Shown here in pieces: positions 51,005-62,352 of a stretch of 64,000 nt of DNA. Position numbers and translations under genes: made by a program. Each line of letters starts with the position of its first letter. The first letter of the stretch is position 1. The stretch is from an uncultured Pelagibacteraceae bacterium. Its GTDB lineage: Bacteria > Pseudomonadota > Alphaproteobacteria > Pelagibacterales > Pelagibacteraceae. The notes beneath the pieces were generated by a model, which had not been told where the DNA came from, did no database searches, and saw only the letters and a list, made by a program, of their open reading frames with translations. The stretch is taken from assembly GCA_902588975.1 (NCBI GenBank), contig CACIRJ010000005.1, positions 1-64,000 of the forward strand. The letters run 5' to 3'.

Positions 51005-51559
51005 TTGAGCGAAAATAAAATATCAATAACTTCTAATAACAGTTATGCCCAAGCATTATTTGAGCTGGCTAACGAAGATAAATCTCTAGCAAAAGTAGAG
51101 GAACAAGTCGTTGCAATTAGTAGACTCATAAATGAAAGTGAAGAATTTAGATATTTAATCAAAAACCCTACGACTAGTATTGAGGATTTAATTAAAGTTA
51201 TTGAAACAATTTCTGAAAAAAACAATTTTGATAATCTTTTAAAAAGATTTCTAGTTTTTTTAATTCAAAAAAGAAGATTTTTTTATTTAGAAAAAATTTT
51301 AAGTGACTTTTTAGAGGTATGTTCGAAAGCTAGAGGTGAAATAAAAGCAGAGCTTTTTTCAGCTAAAGAACTTAATGAAACAGATATTTCTAAAATTAAA
51401 GAAGAGCTATCTCAAAACTTTGGAGCAAAGATACAGTTAAATTATAAATTTGACCCAAGTTTAATTGGTGGCTTGGTATTAAAAGTAGGAAGTACAATGG
51501 TAGATAATTCTATTAAAAATAAACTGCAACAAATTCAAAAACAAATGATAGAGGCATAA
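51005..51559 (+). CDS. atpH: ATP synthase F1 delta subunit
   Basis: Delta subunit of 184 residues, linking the F1 head to the peripheral stalk. The N-terminal helical bundle starts SENKISITSNNSYAQALFELA; the C-terminal part ends SLIGGLVLKVGSTMVDNSIKNKL. The gene begins with TTG at 51005: no in-frame ATG lies near the conserved N-terminus. It heads the F1 operon. As in other alphaproteobacteria the F0 genes are elsewhere. It is directly followed by atpA. Confidence 0.93.
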   Translation: MSENKISITSNNSYAQALFELANEDKSLAKVEEQVVAISRLINESEEFRYLIKNPTTSIEDLIKVIETISEKNNFDNLLKRFLVFLIQKRRFFYLEKILSDFLEVCSKARGEIKAELFSAKELNETDISKIKEELSQNFGAKIQLNYKFDPSLIGGLVLKVGSTMVDNSIKNKLQQIQKQMIEA

Positions 51560-53080
51560 ATGGAAATAAATCCTTCAGAAGTAACAAAAATATTAAAAGA
51601 ACAGATAAAAAAACTTGGCGATAGAGCTGAGGTTTCAGAGGTCGGACAAGTATTATCTGTTGGAGATGGAATTGCAAGAATTTATGGCTTGGATAATGTT
51701 CAAGCAGGAGAAATGGTTGAGTTTTCTGATGGCTCTAAAGGAATGGCATTAAACTTAGAGAGTGACAACGTTGGTGTTGTTATATTTGGCGATGATAGAG
51801 AAATTAAAGAGGGTGATACTGTAAAAAGAACTGGTGCGATTGTAGATGTACCAGTTGGAAAACAACTTTTAGGAAGAGTTGTTGATGGATTAGGAAATCC
51901 AATTGATGGAAAAGGAGCTTTAGATAAAAGTTTAGAAAGAAAAAGAGTTGAAGTTAAAGCTCCAGGAATTATTCCACGACAATCAGTTGGAGAACCAATG
52001 CAAACAGGTTTAAAAGCAATTGATAGCTTAATTCCTGTTGGAAGAGGGCAAAGAGAACTTATAATTGGAGATCGTCAAACTGGTAAAACCGCAGTAGCTA
52101 TCGATACAATTATTAATCAAAAGAAAATTAATGAGTCGGACGATGAAAGTAAAAAACTTTATTGTATATATGTTGCAATTGGACAAAAAAGATCAACTGT
52201 TGCTCAGATTGTAAAAACTTTAGAGGATGCGGGTGCAATGGAATATACGACTATAGTTTCCGCAACAGCCTCAGACTCTGCGCCTCTTCAGTTTTTAGCT
52301 CCTTACACAGGATGTACTATGGGAGAATATTTTAGAGATAATGGAATGCATGCTTTAATTATTTACGATGATTTATCTAAGCAAGCAGTCGCATATAGAC
52401 AAATGTCATTATTATTAAGAAGACCACCGGGGCGTGAAGCATACCCAGGAGATGTGTTTTATTTACATAGTAGATTATTAGAAAGAGCTGCTAAATTAAG
52501 TGATGAAAATGGCGGAGGTTCTTTAACTGCGCTACCAATTATTGAAACACAAGCAGGCGATGTCTCTGCATACATTCCAACAAATGTAATATCTATTACA
52601 GACGGGCAAATATTTTTAGAAACTGAACTATTCAATCAAGGAATTAGACCAGCAGTAAACGTTGGATTATCCGTATCTAGAGTTGGATCAGCTGCACAAA
52701 CTAAAGCTATGAAATCTGTGGCTGGATCAATTAAATTAGAATTAGCTCAATACAGAGAAATGGCAGCTTTTGCTCAATTTGGATCTGATTTAGATGCATC
52801 TACACAAAAACTTTTAAATAGAGGTTCGAAGTTAACTGAACTTTTAAAACAAGGACAGTATTCTCCCATGACAGTTGCAGAACAAGTTATATCAATTTTC
52901 TGTGGTGTAAAAGGTTATTTGGATGATATTGAACTTAAAGATGTAGCAGACTTTGAAAATAAAGTTCTACAAAAGTGTAAATCTGATAAGCCTGAGATTA
53001 TGGAGTCTATTGCCAAAACTGGGAAGATTGAGGAAGACATTGAAAAACAATTAGTAGAATTAATTAAAGGAATTAAATAA
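51560..53080 (+). CDS. atpA: ATP synthase F1 alpha subunit
   Basis: Non-catalytic nucleotide-binding subunit of the F1 hexamer, 506 residues. P-loop [13 protein letters not shown]; the Arg finger region is within [13 protein letters not shown]. The N-terminus [19 protein letters not shown] is typical. It starts at the base after the atpH stop and is six bases from atpG. Confidence 0.98.
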   Translation: MEINPSEVTKILKEQIKKLGDRAEVSEVGQVLSVGDGIARIYGLDNVQAGEMVEFSDGSKGMALNLESDNVGVVIFGDDREIKEGDTVKRTGAIVDVPVGKQLLGRVVDGLGNPIDGKGALDKSLERKRVEVKAPGIIPRQSVGEPMQTGLKAIDSLIPVGRGQRELIIGDRQTGKTAVAIDTIINQKKINESDDESKKLYCIYVAIGQKRSTVAQIVKTLEDAGAMEYTTIVSATASDSAPLQFLAPYTGCTMGEYFRDNGMHALIIYDDLSKQAVAYRQMSLLLRRPPGREAYPGDVFYLHSRLLERAAKLSDENGGGSLTALPIIETQAGDVSAYIPTNVISITDGQIFLETELFNQGIRPAVNVGLSVSRVGSAAQTKAMKSVAGSIKLELAQYREMAAFAQFGSDLDASTQKLLNRGSKLTELLKQGQYSPMTVAEQVISIFCGVKGYLDDIELKDVADFENKVLQKCKSDKPEIMESIAKTGKIEEDIEKQLVELIKGIK

Positions 53081-53086
53081 TCATAA

Positions 53087-55391
<2,305 letters not shown>

Positions 55392-55392
<1 letters not shown>

Positions 55393-55790
55393 TGAGTAAT
55401 CTTTTTAATATAGATATTGTTAATCCAGAACAATCTTTTCTTTCTAAAGATAATGTATTTGAGGTTGTAATACCTGCTGTAGAAGGAGAGATTGGTATTC
55501 TTAAAGACCATATTCCAATTATCTCTTTTTTAAAACCAGGTATAATTAGAGTATTCTCTGCGTCTGAGGAACAAAGTTTCTATGTTGAGGATGGTATTGT
55601 CGAATTTAAAGACAATACATTATCTGTATTAACTAGTTCAATTTTTGATTTAAAAGATGCTGATAAAAATTTTGTATCTGAATCGATTAGTAGTGCTGAA
55701 GCAGAATTATCAAAAGATAATATTGATGATCAAAAAAGATTTCTTTTAAACCACAAAGTCGAAGTTCTAAAATCTATAAGTATTAATTAA
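55392..55790 (+). CDS. atpC: ATP synthase F1 epsilon subunit
   Basis: Epsilon subunit, 132 residues, a regulator of F1 rotation and hydrolysis. The N-terminal beta-sandwich (NIDIVNPEQSFLSKDN, AVEGEIGILKDHIPII) is complete and the C-terminal helical hairpin is present. It ends the operon and its last eight bases overlap the end of rppH on the other strand, so no terminator fits between them. Confidence 0.95.
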
Positions 55791-56259
55791 CTACTTTTTC
55801 TAGTTCTTTTTGAATTTCTTGGTAAACATGAAGTTTGAAATCTACAACTTTAGTTGTTAAATCTTTAATATCTATCCATTTCCAATCTAAAAATTCAGGA
55901 TGTTTAGTTTTAATGTTAATCTCATTTTCCTCTCCATTAAACTTTACAATAAACCACTTTTGCTTTTGGCCTTTATATTTTCCTTTCCAAATAATTCCTA
56001 AGAGGCGATCAGGAAGATTGTAAGTTGTGTATTTGCTTATTTCTTTAATTAATTCTACTGTCTTTATGCTTGTTTCTTCTTTAAGTTCTCTCAACGCTGC
56101 TTCAAAATAATTTTCACCTTCATCAATACCGCCCTGAGGCATCTGCCAAAAATCAGCAGGATTATCAATTCTTTTTGCCACAAATATTTTATTTTCTTTA
56201 TTTAAGACTGCGATTCCTACACCATTTCTTAATGGGAGGTTTTGAAATTTTTCTTTCAT
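55783..56259 (-). CDS. rppH: RNA pyrophosphohydrolase (Nudix) RppH
   Basis: Nudix hydrolase of 158 residues that removes pyrophosphate from 5' ends of mRNA and so starts decay. The Nudix box is GGIDEGENYFEAALRELKEE; LPLRNGVGIAVLNK and QMPQGG are typical of RppH/NudH. It is the last gene of the long minus-strand operon, two bases after ctpA. Confidence 0.93.
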   Translation of the reverse strand: MKEKFQNLPLRNGVGIAVLNKENKIFVAKRIDNPADFWQMPQGGIDEGENYFEAALRELKEETSIKTVELIKEISKYTTYNLPDRLLGIIWKGKYKGQKQKWFIVKFNGEENEINIKTKHPEFLDWKWIDIKDLTTKVVDFKLHVYQEIQKELEKVVN

Positions 56260-56261
56260 TA

Positions 56262-57395
56262 TTAACCATTTAATAACTTGAGAGCAAATTCCAACTGGTT
56301 ATCGGTATCTGTATTTATTCTAAATTCGTCTGAACCTTCAGCAATAACTATATCTGGATTTACACCTACTCTTGAAATCGATTTACCTGATGGGAGATAA
56401 TATTTGGAAACAGTAAGTCTTATGGCACCCTCATTTTCTAAAGGAATAATTGACTGAACTGACCCTTTTCCATATGTACTCTCTCCTACTAATATTGCTC
56501 TTTTGTGATCTTGTAATGCTCCTGCAACAATTTCAGATGCTGAAGCAGACCCATAATTAATTAAAATAACCATTGTTTCTCCATCAATAATATCTCCTTT
56601 TTTTGCAAACCATTTTCTATTTTCATACTTTCTTTTACTTTTTGTTGAAACTATCTCTCCATTTTCTAAAAAATAATCTGAAATCTTTATTGCTTGAGAT
56701 AACAATCCACCAGGATTATTTCTTAAATCTAATATGTAATTTTTAATTTTCTTATTTTTCTTAAATTCTTTGATTTTATTTTTTATTTGTTTACTACTAT
56801 TCTCATTGAATGATGTTAATCGTATATAACCTGTCTGATTATCTTTTATTTCAGACTTTACAGATGCAACTTGTATAATTTCTCTTGTAATTGTAAATAT
56901 TAGTGCTTTTCTTTCCCCCCTTCTTCTAACAGTAATTTCTATATCAGATCCAACTGGACCTCTCATCAATTCTACAGCTTCAGAAAGAGTTTTTCCTTGA
57001 ACTTGAATATCATCAATTTTAACGATGTAATCTCCAGCTTTAACACCAACCTCCTCAGCTGGCGAGTTATCAATTGGAGAAATTACTTTTACGACACCAG
57101 CCTCCATGCTGACTTCAATGCCTAATCCTCCAAATTCTCCACTAGTCTCAGTTTGCATATTTTTAAACGAGTCCGGAGACATATATGCTGAATAAGGATC
57201 TAAAGATTGCAAAACGCCGTTTATAGCAGCATCCATTGCTTCACTCTGATTTACTTCATCAACATATTCTTTATTAATTTTATCTAAGACTTCACTGAAT
57301 AAATCAATTTTTTTGTAAATATCGTTCTCATTACTAAAAACTGGATTTGTAAATAAGAAAAAAAATAAAGAAATTATTAAGTATACTTTTTTCAT
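56262..57395 (-). CDS. ctpA: Carboxy-terminal processing peptidase (S41 family)
   Basis: Periplasmic serine protease of 377 residues. Signal peptide at residues 1-21 (cleavage near NPVFS), PDZ domain at about 85-170 (GGLGIEVSMEAGVV, VGVKAGDYIVKIDD) and a catalytic Ser-Lys core with GSASASEIVAGALQ and GKGSVQSI. It probably trims periplasmic or envelope proteins. It overlaps rsfS by four bases. In many alphaproteobacteria rlmH, and often a murein peptidase gene, lies between rsfS and ctpA; here there is none. Confidence 0.95.
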   Translation of the reverse strand: MKKVYLIISLFFFLFTNPVFSNENDIYKKIDLFSEVLDKINKEYVDEVNQSEAMDAAINGVLQSLDPYSAYMSPDSFKNMQTETSGEFGGLGIEVSMEAGVVKVISPIDNSPAEEVGVKAGDYIVKIDDIQVQGKTLSEAVELMRGPVGSDIEITVRRRGERKALIFTITREIIQVASVKSEIKDNQTGYIRLTSFNENSSKQIKNKIKEFKKNKKIKNYILDLRNNPGGLLSQAIKISDYFLENGEIVSTKSKRKYENRKWFAKKGDIIDGETMVILINYGSASASEIVAGALQDHKRAILVGESTYGKGSVQSIIPLENEGAIRLTVSKYYLPSGKSISRVGVNPDIVIAEGSDEFRINTDTDNQLEFALKLLNG

Positions 57396-57742
57396 ATGAT
57401 CAGTTTTTCTTTAGGAATTAATTCTGACCACATTTTTTCTAATTCATAAAATTTTCTTTTCTCAGGATTGAAAATATGAACAATTAAGTCGATCCCATCT
57501 ACAAGCTTCCAATCATTGCTATCTTTTCCTTCAATTTTACAATTATTCACACCGTTAATTTTTAATTTTTCAAAAACTTGTTCAGATAAAGCTTGAATAT
57601 GTCTTGATGATGTACCACTAGCTATAATCATGAAGTCTGCAACTGATGATTTTCCCTCGAGATCTATTGAAACTATGTCTAAGGCTTTATTAATATCAAG
57701 CGTTTTGATTATTTCATCTTTAAGAGCTGATATTTTTTCCAT
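57392..57742 (-). CDS. rsfS: Ribosomal silencing factor RsfS
   Basis: Protein of 116 residues that binds L14 and blocks subunit joining when growth slows. The conserved region DFMIIASGTSSRHIQALSE and the later NDWKLVDGIDLIVHIFNPE are present. It lies downstream of nadD (17 bases) and overlaps ctpA by four bases. Confidence 0.93.
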   Translation of the reverse strand: MEKISALKDEIIKTLDINKALDIVSIDLEGKSSVADFMIIASGTSSRHIQALSEQVFEKLKINGVNNCKIEGKDSNDWKLVDGIDLIVHIFNPEKRKFYELEKMWSELIPKEKLII

Positions 57743-57759
57743 TAATTAAATTAAGAGTA

Positions 57760-58302
57760 TCAAATTTTTCTTAATTGAGAAGATGAAATATTGACTTTAT
57801 TAAACTTTATAAATTCAACTGCTTTTTTATTATATTTCTTAAATGATTTAGATTTAAAAGCCTTTGATTTGTATCCATTTCGATCAAATACCAATATTTT
57901 GCACATTTTAGTTATTGAATTGTACCCCTTCCATTTATGAAAATTTATTAGATTATCTGCCCCCATTAAAAAAAATATTTCTGAATGTTTAAATTTTTTT
58001 TTTAAATATTTAATTAAATCTACTGTACGATTTGATTTTATTATTTCTTCAAAACATTTAACTTTTATAAATTTATTGTTCTTATTAATTTTTTTTGCAT
58101 AAGCTGTTCTTTTATATAGATCATTTGGATTATTTTTTTTAAATGGATTTTGTTTTGTTATAGCCCATATAACTTGGCTCAAATCATAATTTTTTTTTGC
58201 TAATTTAGAAATTCTTACATGACCAACATGTGCTGGATCAAACGATCCACCAAGTATACCAATCTTTTTATTTTCTAATTTGCCCTGAACCATAAACTTC
58301 AT
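57760..58302 (-). CDS. nadD: Nicotinate-nucleotide adenylyltransferase
   Basis: Enzyme of 180 residues that adenylates nicotinate mononucleotide in NAD synthesis. Nucleotidyltransferase motif GILGGSFDPAHVGHVRI; the C-terminal ISSSQLRK matches the ISSTxIR motif. The ORF starts inside proA (35-base overlap); an ATG three codons on (58293) is an alternative start with a 26-base overlap. Either start puts the gene in tight coupling with proA. Confidence 0.92.
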   Translation of the reverse strand: MKFMVQGKLENKKIGILGGSFDPAHVGHVRISKLAKKNYDLSQVIWAITKQNPFKKNNPNDLYKRTAYAKKINKNNKFIKVKCFEEIIKSNRTVDLIKYLKKKFKHSEIFFLMGADNLINFHKWKGYNSITKMCKILVFDRNGYKSKAFKSKSFKKYNKKAVEFIKFNKVNISSSQLRKI

Positions 58303-59515
58303 ATTTATAACTTACTAACTGATTTAGACCGACAGGACCTCTCGGTGGCAAAGTGTTTGTTGAAATTCCAACCTCTCCACCAAAACCAAATTCTCCTCCG
58401 TCAGCAAATTGTGTTGATGAATTTTGAATAGCAATAGAGCTTTTTACATTTTTAATAAAGAATTTTGCTGTATTTTTGTTTTTGGTTACTATTGCATCTG
58501 TATGCATAGTTCCATATTTGTTTATATGGGCGACTGCTTCTTTGACATCATTCACTAATTTAACCGAAATAATTGGTGAAAGATGTTCTTTTGACCAAGT
58601 ATTATTATTTGTAGGATATGTTTTGCCTTTGAATAATTTACTTATTTTTCTATCAGCTAAAATTTTACAACCACTTTCAGCGAGTGAATTTAAAATTAAA
58701 TTTACTGATTTTGATTTACTTTTATGTATTAAGAGAGTTTCAGTTGCACCACATATACTAGTATTTCTCAACTTAGCATTTAATACTATTTTGTTTGCCA
58801 TATTATCTTCTGCCTCTTTATCAATATATGTATGACAAATTCCTTCCAAATGACCAATAACCGGCACCTTTGAAAGTTGTTTAACTTTTTTTACTAAATT
58901 TTTTCCACCTCGTGGTATTACAACATCAATGGAGTTTTCCATTTTTGATAATAAATAATCTACGAGTTTTCTGCTTTTATTGTTTATAAACTGGACGTAA
59001 TTTTCGTTTACTTTATTTTTTTTTAGAGCTTTCCTAAATAAATTTACTAAAATTTTATTACTATTGTAGGCTTCGGAACCACCTCTTAATATAACAGCAT
59101 TTCCAGATTTAAAACATAGTGCTGATACATCCGAAGTAACATTGGGTCTACTCTCAAATATTACACCTATAACTCCTATTGGTATTGTAACTCTTCTAAT
59201 TTCAAGTCCATTTGGTCTTTTCCATTTGGAAGTTACTTGATTAACTGGATCTTTAAAAGAATTAATAGTTTTAACAGAGTCAATTATACTTTTTAATTTA
59301 TTATTATTAATAGCGAGTCTTTGAATTAAGTTTTCTTTTATTTTTTTTCTTTTTGCATAAAAAATATCTTTCTTATTTTCACTAATAATTTTATTCTTAT
59401 TAATCTCAATTAATTTTACAAAATCTTTTAAAACTTTATTCTTTTTTTTTGAACTAATACTTGAATTCAAAGCTTTTCTAGAATTTAATCCAATTTTTTT
59501 AAGTAGTTTACTCAT
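58268..59515 (-). CDS. proA: Gamma-glutamyl phosphate reductase
   Basis: NADPH-dependent reductase of 415 residues making glutamate-5-semialdehyde for proline. The catalytic Cys lies in RNTSICGATETLL; the NADP region VIFESRPNVTSD and RGGSEAYNSN are typical, and the C-terminal GFGGEVGISTNTLPPRGPVG is a family signature. Its start overlaps the proB stop by one base. Confidence 0.96.
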   Translation of the reverse strand: MSKLLKKIGLNSRKALNSSISSKKKNKVLKDFVKLIEINKNKIISENKKDIFYAKRKKIKENLIQRLAINNNKLKSIIDSVKTINSFKDPVNQVTSKWKRPNGLEIRRVTIPIGVIGVIFESRPNVTSDVSALCFKSGNAVILRGGSEAYNSNKILVNLFRKALKKNKVNENYVQFINNKSRKLVDYLLSKMENSIDVVIPRGGKNLVKKVKQLSKVPVIGHLEGICHTYIDKEAEDNMANKIVLNAKLRNTSICGATETLLIHKSKSKSVNLILNSLAESGCKILADRKISKLFKGKTYPTNNNTWSKEHLSPIISVKLVNDVKEAVAHINKYGTMHTDAIVTKNKNTAKFFIKNVKSSIAIQNSSTQFADGGEFGFGGEVGISTNTLPPRGPVGLNQLVSYKYEVYGSGQIRK

Positions 59516-60621
59516 TAAATTTTAACCATATCATCTTTATGTATAACCTCAGACTTTGTAACATAGCCTAAAAGATTACTAATTTTGTTAGAATGTTCTC
59601 CTTTTATTTTGGATATCTCATCAGATGTAAAACTGCTCAACCCTCTAGCAAATTCTTTGTTATTTTTATCTAAAATTCTAACATGATCACCTTTAACAAA
59701 TTTTCCTGAAACTTTTCTAATACCTGCAGCTAATAAACTTTTTCCATTTTTTAAAGCATTTAAAGCACCATCATCTATAATAATTTCCCCTTTTGGAGAT
59801 ATAGAGCTAATTATCCATTTTTTTCTTGCATCTAATTTAGATACTTTTGGCAAAAACCATGTCCCAGAATTGTGTTCCAGTATATTTTTAATTGGTCTTT
59901 TAATTAAACCATTTGCAATAGCCATATAGCAACCCGAGACTTGACATACTTTTGCAGCATCAATTTTCGTTTTCATTCCACCAGTACCATACTCACTTGT
60001 GCTTTTACTTGAAAAATTTTCAATTTTAGAATCAATATTTTTTATTTCTTTAATCAATTTAGCATTTTTATGAATTTTTGGGTTTTTAGAATACAATCCA
60101 TCAACATCAGACAATAATATTAAGCAATCTGCACCTGATATTTGTGCAACTCTTGATGCTAATCTGTCATTATCTCCATATTTAATTTCAGAAGTTGCAA
60201 TACTATCATTTTCATTAACAACAGGTACAAAATTAAGCTCAAATAAGTTTTCGAAAGTTCTTTTAGCATTTATAGCTCTTCTTCTTTGTTCAGTATCTTC
60301 CAAAGTAATTAGAATTTGAGAAATATTTATTTTATTTGAGCTAAATGTCTTTTTAAAAAGATTCATTAATTCTATTTGTCCAATTGATGCAACAGCTTGG
60401 CTCTTATCAAGCTTTAAAGTTTTTTTATTTAATTGTAATTTTTTACACCCTAAAGCAATTGCTCCAGAACTCACTATAACAATGTTCTTTTTAAGTTTTT
60501 GTAACTCTTTAATATCTTTAGCAAATTCCAAAAGCCATTTTTCTCTAATAATTTTATTGTCATTTATTAATAAAGATGAACCTATTTTTATTACTACAGT
60601 TTTGGAGTCCTTAAGATACAT
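59515..60621 (-). CDS. proB: Glutamate 5-kinase
   Basis: First enzyme of proline synthesis, 368 residues: an amino-acid kinase domain (about 1-260; VIKIGSSLL, VSSGAIALG, VNENDSIATSEIKYGDND, GTGGMKTKIDAA) followed by a PUA domain (about 275-360). It overlaps obgE by 11 bases and proA by one. The presence of proBA beside obgE is a common alphaproteobacterial order. Confidence 0.96.
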   Translation of the reverse strand: MYLKDSKTVVIKIGSSLLINDNKIIREKWLLEFAKDIKELQKLKKNIVIVSSGAIALGCKKLQLNKKTLKLDKSQAVASIGQIELMNLFKKTFSSNKINISQILITLEDTEQRRRAINAKRTFENLFELNFVPVVNENDSIATSEIKYGDNDRLASRVAQISGADCLILLSDVDGLYSKNPKIHKNAKLIKEIKNIDSKIENFSSKSTSEYGTGGMKTKIDAAKVCQVSGCYMAIANGLIKRPIKNILEHNSGTWFLPKVSKLDARKKWIISSISPKGEIIIDDGALNALKNGKSLLAAGIRKVSGKFVKGDHVRILDKNNKEFARGLSSFTSDEISKIKGEHSNKISNLLGYVTKSEVIHKDDMVKI

Positions 60622-61594
60622 AGTTTACCAACTTTGATTTTATATCTGATACTGATTTTTTATCCATTGTTGACATTAAAAAGATATTTTTTTTTAATTT
60701 ATTCTTAAGTTTTTTTATCTTCTCTTTTTTTTCCTCTTCATCTATTAAGTCAGTTTTATTTAAAACTACTATTTCTTTTTTTTTAACTAAATCTTTACTG
60801 TATTTTGACAATTCTTTTCTGACTTGATTGTAAGAAATAAATAAATCATCTTCAGTTATATCTATTAAATGCAGCAAAGTTTTACACCTTTCTATATGTT
60901 TTAAAAATTTTATCCCAAGACCAGTTCCGGTATGAGCGCCCTCAATTAAGCCTGGTATATCTGCTAAAGTAACTTCTTTGTCATCATAACTAGCAACCCC
61001 AAGATTTGGATTAATTGTAGTAAATTTATAGTTTGCTATTTTTGGATTTGCACTCGTCATTGATGCAAGCAAGCTGGATTTCCCAGCATTGGGCAATCCT
61101 ATAATACCGATATCAGCAATTGTTTTTAGTTGAAGCCAAATCCAAAATTCCTCTCCTTGACTCCCTTTAGTAAATTTCTTTGGGGCTCTATTGGTTGAGG
61201 ACTTAAACCTTGTATTTCCAAATCCTCCTTTACCCCCGCTTGCTACTAAAAATTCCTCTTTCTGACTTTTAAAATCATAAATAAGTGTTTTATTATCTTC
61301 TTCAAATACTTGTGTTCCCAAAGGTACTTTTAAATATAAATCTTCACCACCTTTCCCAGTTTTGTTTTTTCCACTGCCATCCTTTCCTCTTTCAGCTTTG
61401 AAGTGTTGTTGATACCTGTAATCAATCAAAGTATTAAGATTTCTTTCACTTATAAGAATTACAGATCCTCCTTTCCCTCCATCGCCGCCATCAGGGCCAC
61501 CAAACTCTACAAATTTTTCCCTACGAAAACTTGGAGATCCTGACCCTCCGTTACCAGCTTTTACATATATCTTAACTTGATCTAGAAATTTCAT
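60611..61594 (-). CDS. obgE: GTPase ObgE/CgtA
   Basis: Ribosome-assembly GTPase of 327 residues. Glycine-rich Obg domain at about 1-155 (GGDGGKGGSVILI), G domain with GLPNAGKSSLLA, the DIPGLIEGAHTG switch region and the NKTD motif. The variable C-terminal OCT domain is missing, as in other short Obg proteins. It lies 27 bases after rpmA and overlaps proB by 11 bases. Confidence 0.96.
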   Translation of the reverse strand: MKFLDQVKIYVKAGNGGSGSPSFRREKFVEFGGPDGGDGGKGGSVILISERNLNTLIDYRYQQHFKAERGKDGSGKNKTGKGGEDLYLKVPLGTQVFEEDNKTLIYDFKSQKEEFLVASGGKGGFGNTRFKSSTNRAPKKFTKGSQGEEFWIWLQLKTIADIGIIGLPNAGKSSLLASMTSANPKIANYKFTTINPNLGVASYDDKEVTLADIPGLIEGAHTGTGLGIKFLKHIERCKTLLHLIDITEDDLFISYNQVRKELSKYSKDLVKKKEIVVLNKTDLIDEEEKKEKIKKLKNKLKKNIFLMSTMDKKSVSDIKSKLVNYVS

Positions 61595-61621
61595 ATAACA
61601 ACTATGTGAGTGTTGTATCTA

Positions 61622-61876
61622 TTAATTGGGCTTTACAGAAACGTAAGTTCTATCAGATTTTGATTTTTTAAACTCTACTTTACCTTTAACAACTGAAAAA
61701 ATCGAATGGTCTTTACCCATGCCAACATTTTCTCCAGGAAATATTTTAGTTCCCCTTTGTCTTACAATAATGTTGCCAGGCACAACCATCTCGCCACCAT
61801 ATTTTTTCACACCCAGTCTACGACCTGCACTATCTCTTCCGTTTCTTGACGATCCACCTGCTTTTTTCGTTGCCAT
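61622..61876 (-). CDS. rpmA: 50S ribosomal protein L27
   Basis: L27 of 84 residues whose N-terminal arm reaches the peptidyl-transferase centre. The start [16 protein letters not shown] and [13 protein letters not shown] are highly conserved. No extra N-terminal cleavage sequence is present, unlike in Firmicutes. It lies ten bases after rplU. Confidence 0.97.
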   Translation of the reverse strand: MATKKAGGSSRNGRDSAGRRLGVKKYGGEMVVPGNIIVRQRGTKIFPGENVGMGKDHSIFSVVKGKVEFKKSKSDRTYVSVKPN

Positions 61877-61886
61877 AAATTACTTT

Positions 61887-62288
61887 TTATTTAGCTGCTT
61901 CCTTAGTTTCAACTGTTTTTTTTGATGGTATTTCTTTTCTTTTTTCTGCTTCAGAAATAACTTTACCATCTTTTGAATAGATCTTACTTATTCTTACCAT
62001 TGTGAATTTTTGTCTATGACCATTTTTTCTTCTCGAATTTTGTCTTCTTCTTTTTTTAAAAATAAGAACTGTTCTATTTTTTCCATTTTTTATTAATTCA
62101 GCTTCAACTTTAGCTCCACTAATAGTTGGCTCCCCTAACTCTAAATTTTTATCATCTCCGTAAGCTAGTATTTCATTAAACTCTATTTTTGAATTTTCTT
62201 TTGAATCTTCCAGCTTTTCAACTTTGAGAATCTCTCCAGCTTTCACTTTATACTGTTTACCACCTGTTTGAATTACTGCGAATGACAT
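61887..62288 (-). CDS. rplU: 50S ribosomal protein L21 with C-terminal extension
   Basis: L21 binds 23S rRNA. The core (about residues 1-103: FAVIQTGGKQYKVKAGE, KRRRQNSRRKNGHRQKFT) is normal; about 30 residues rich in Lys and Glu follow. First gene of a nine-gene minus-strand unit from the promoter at 62315-62342. AGGG at a suitable distance before the ATG can serve as ribosome site. Confidence 0.96.
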   Translation of the reverse strand: MSFAVIQTGGKQYKVKAGEILKVEKLEDSKENSKIEFNEILAYGDDKNLELGEPTISGAKVEAELIKNGKNRTVLIFKKRRRQNSRRKNGHRQKFTMVRISKIYSKDGKVISEAEKRKEIPSKKTVETKEAAK

Positions 62289-62314
62289 AGTTAACCCTGA
62301 TTTTTATAGTGAGC

Positions 62315-62342
62315 AATATAGTCTGGGTTGCATCATAGTCAA
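62315..62342 (-). promoter_or_regulatory. Promoter of the rplU-rpmA-obgE-proBA-nadD-rsfS-ctpA-rppH operon
   Basis: On the minus strand TTGACT (62342-62337), a 16-base spacer and TATATT (62320-62315), a close match to the sigma70 consensus. Transcription would start near 62308, leaving a leader of only about 20 bases before rplU, too short for an L21-type leader RNA. Confidence 0.75.
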
Positions 62343-62352
62343 GGTTAATAAC

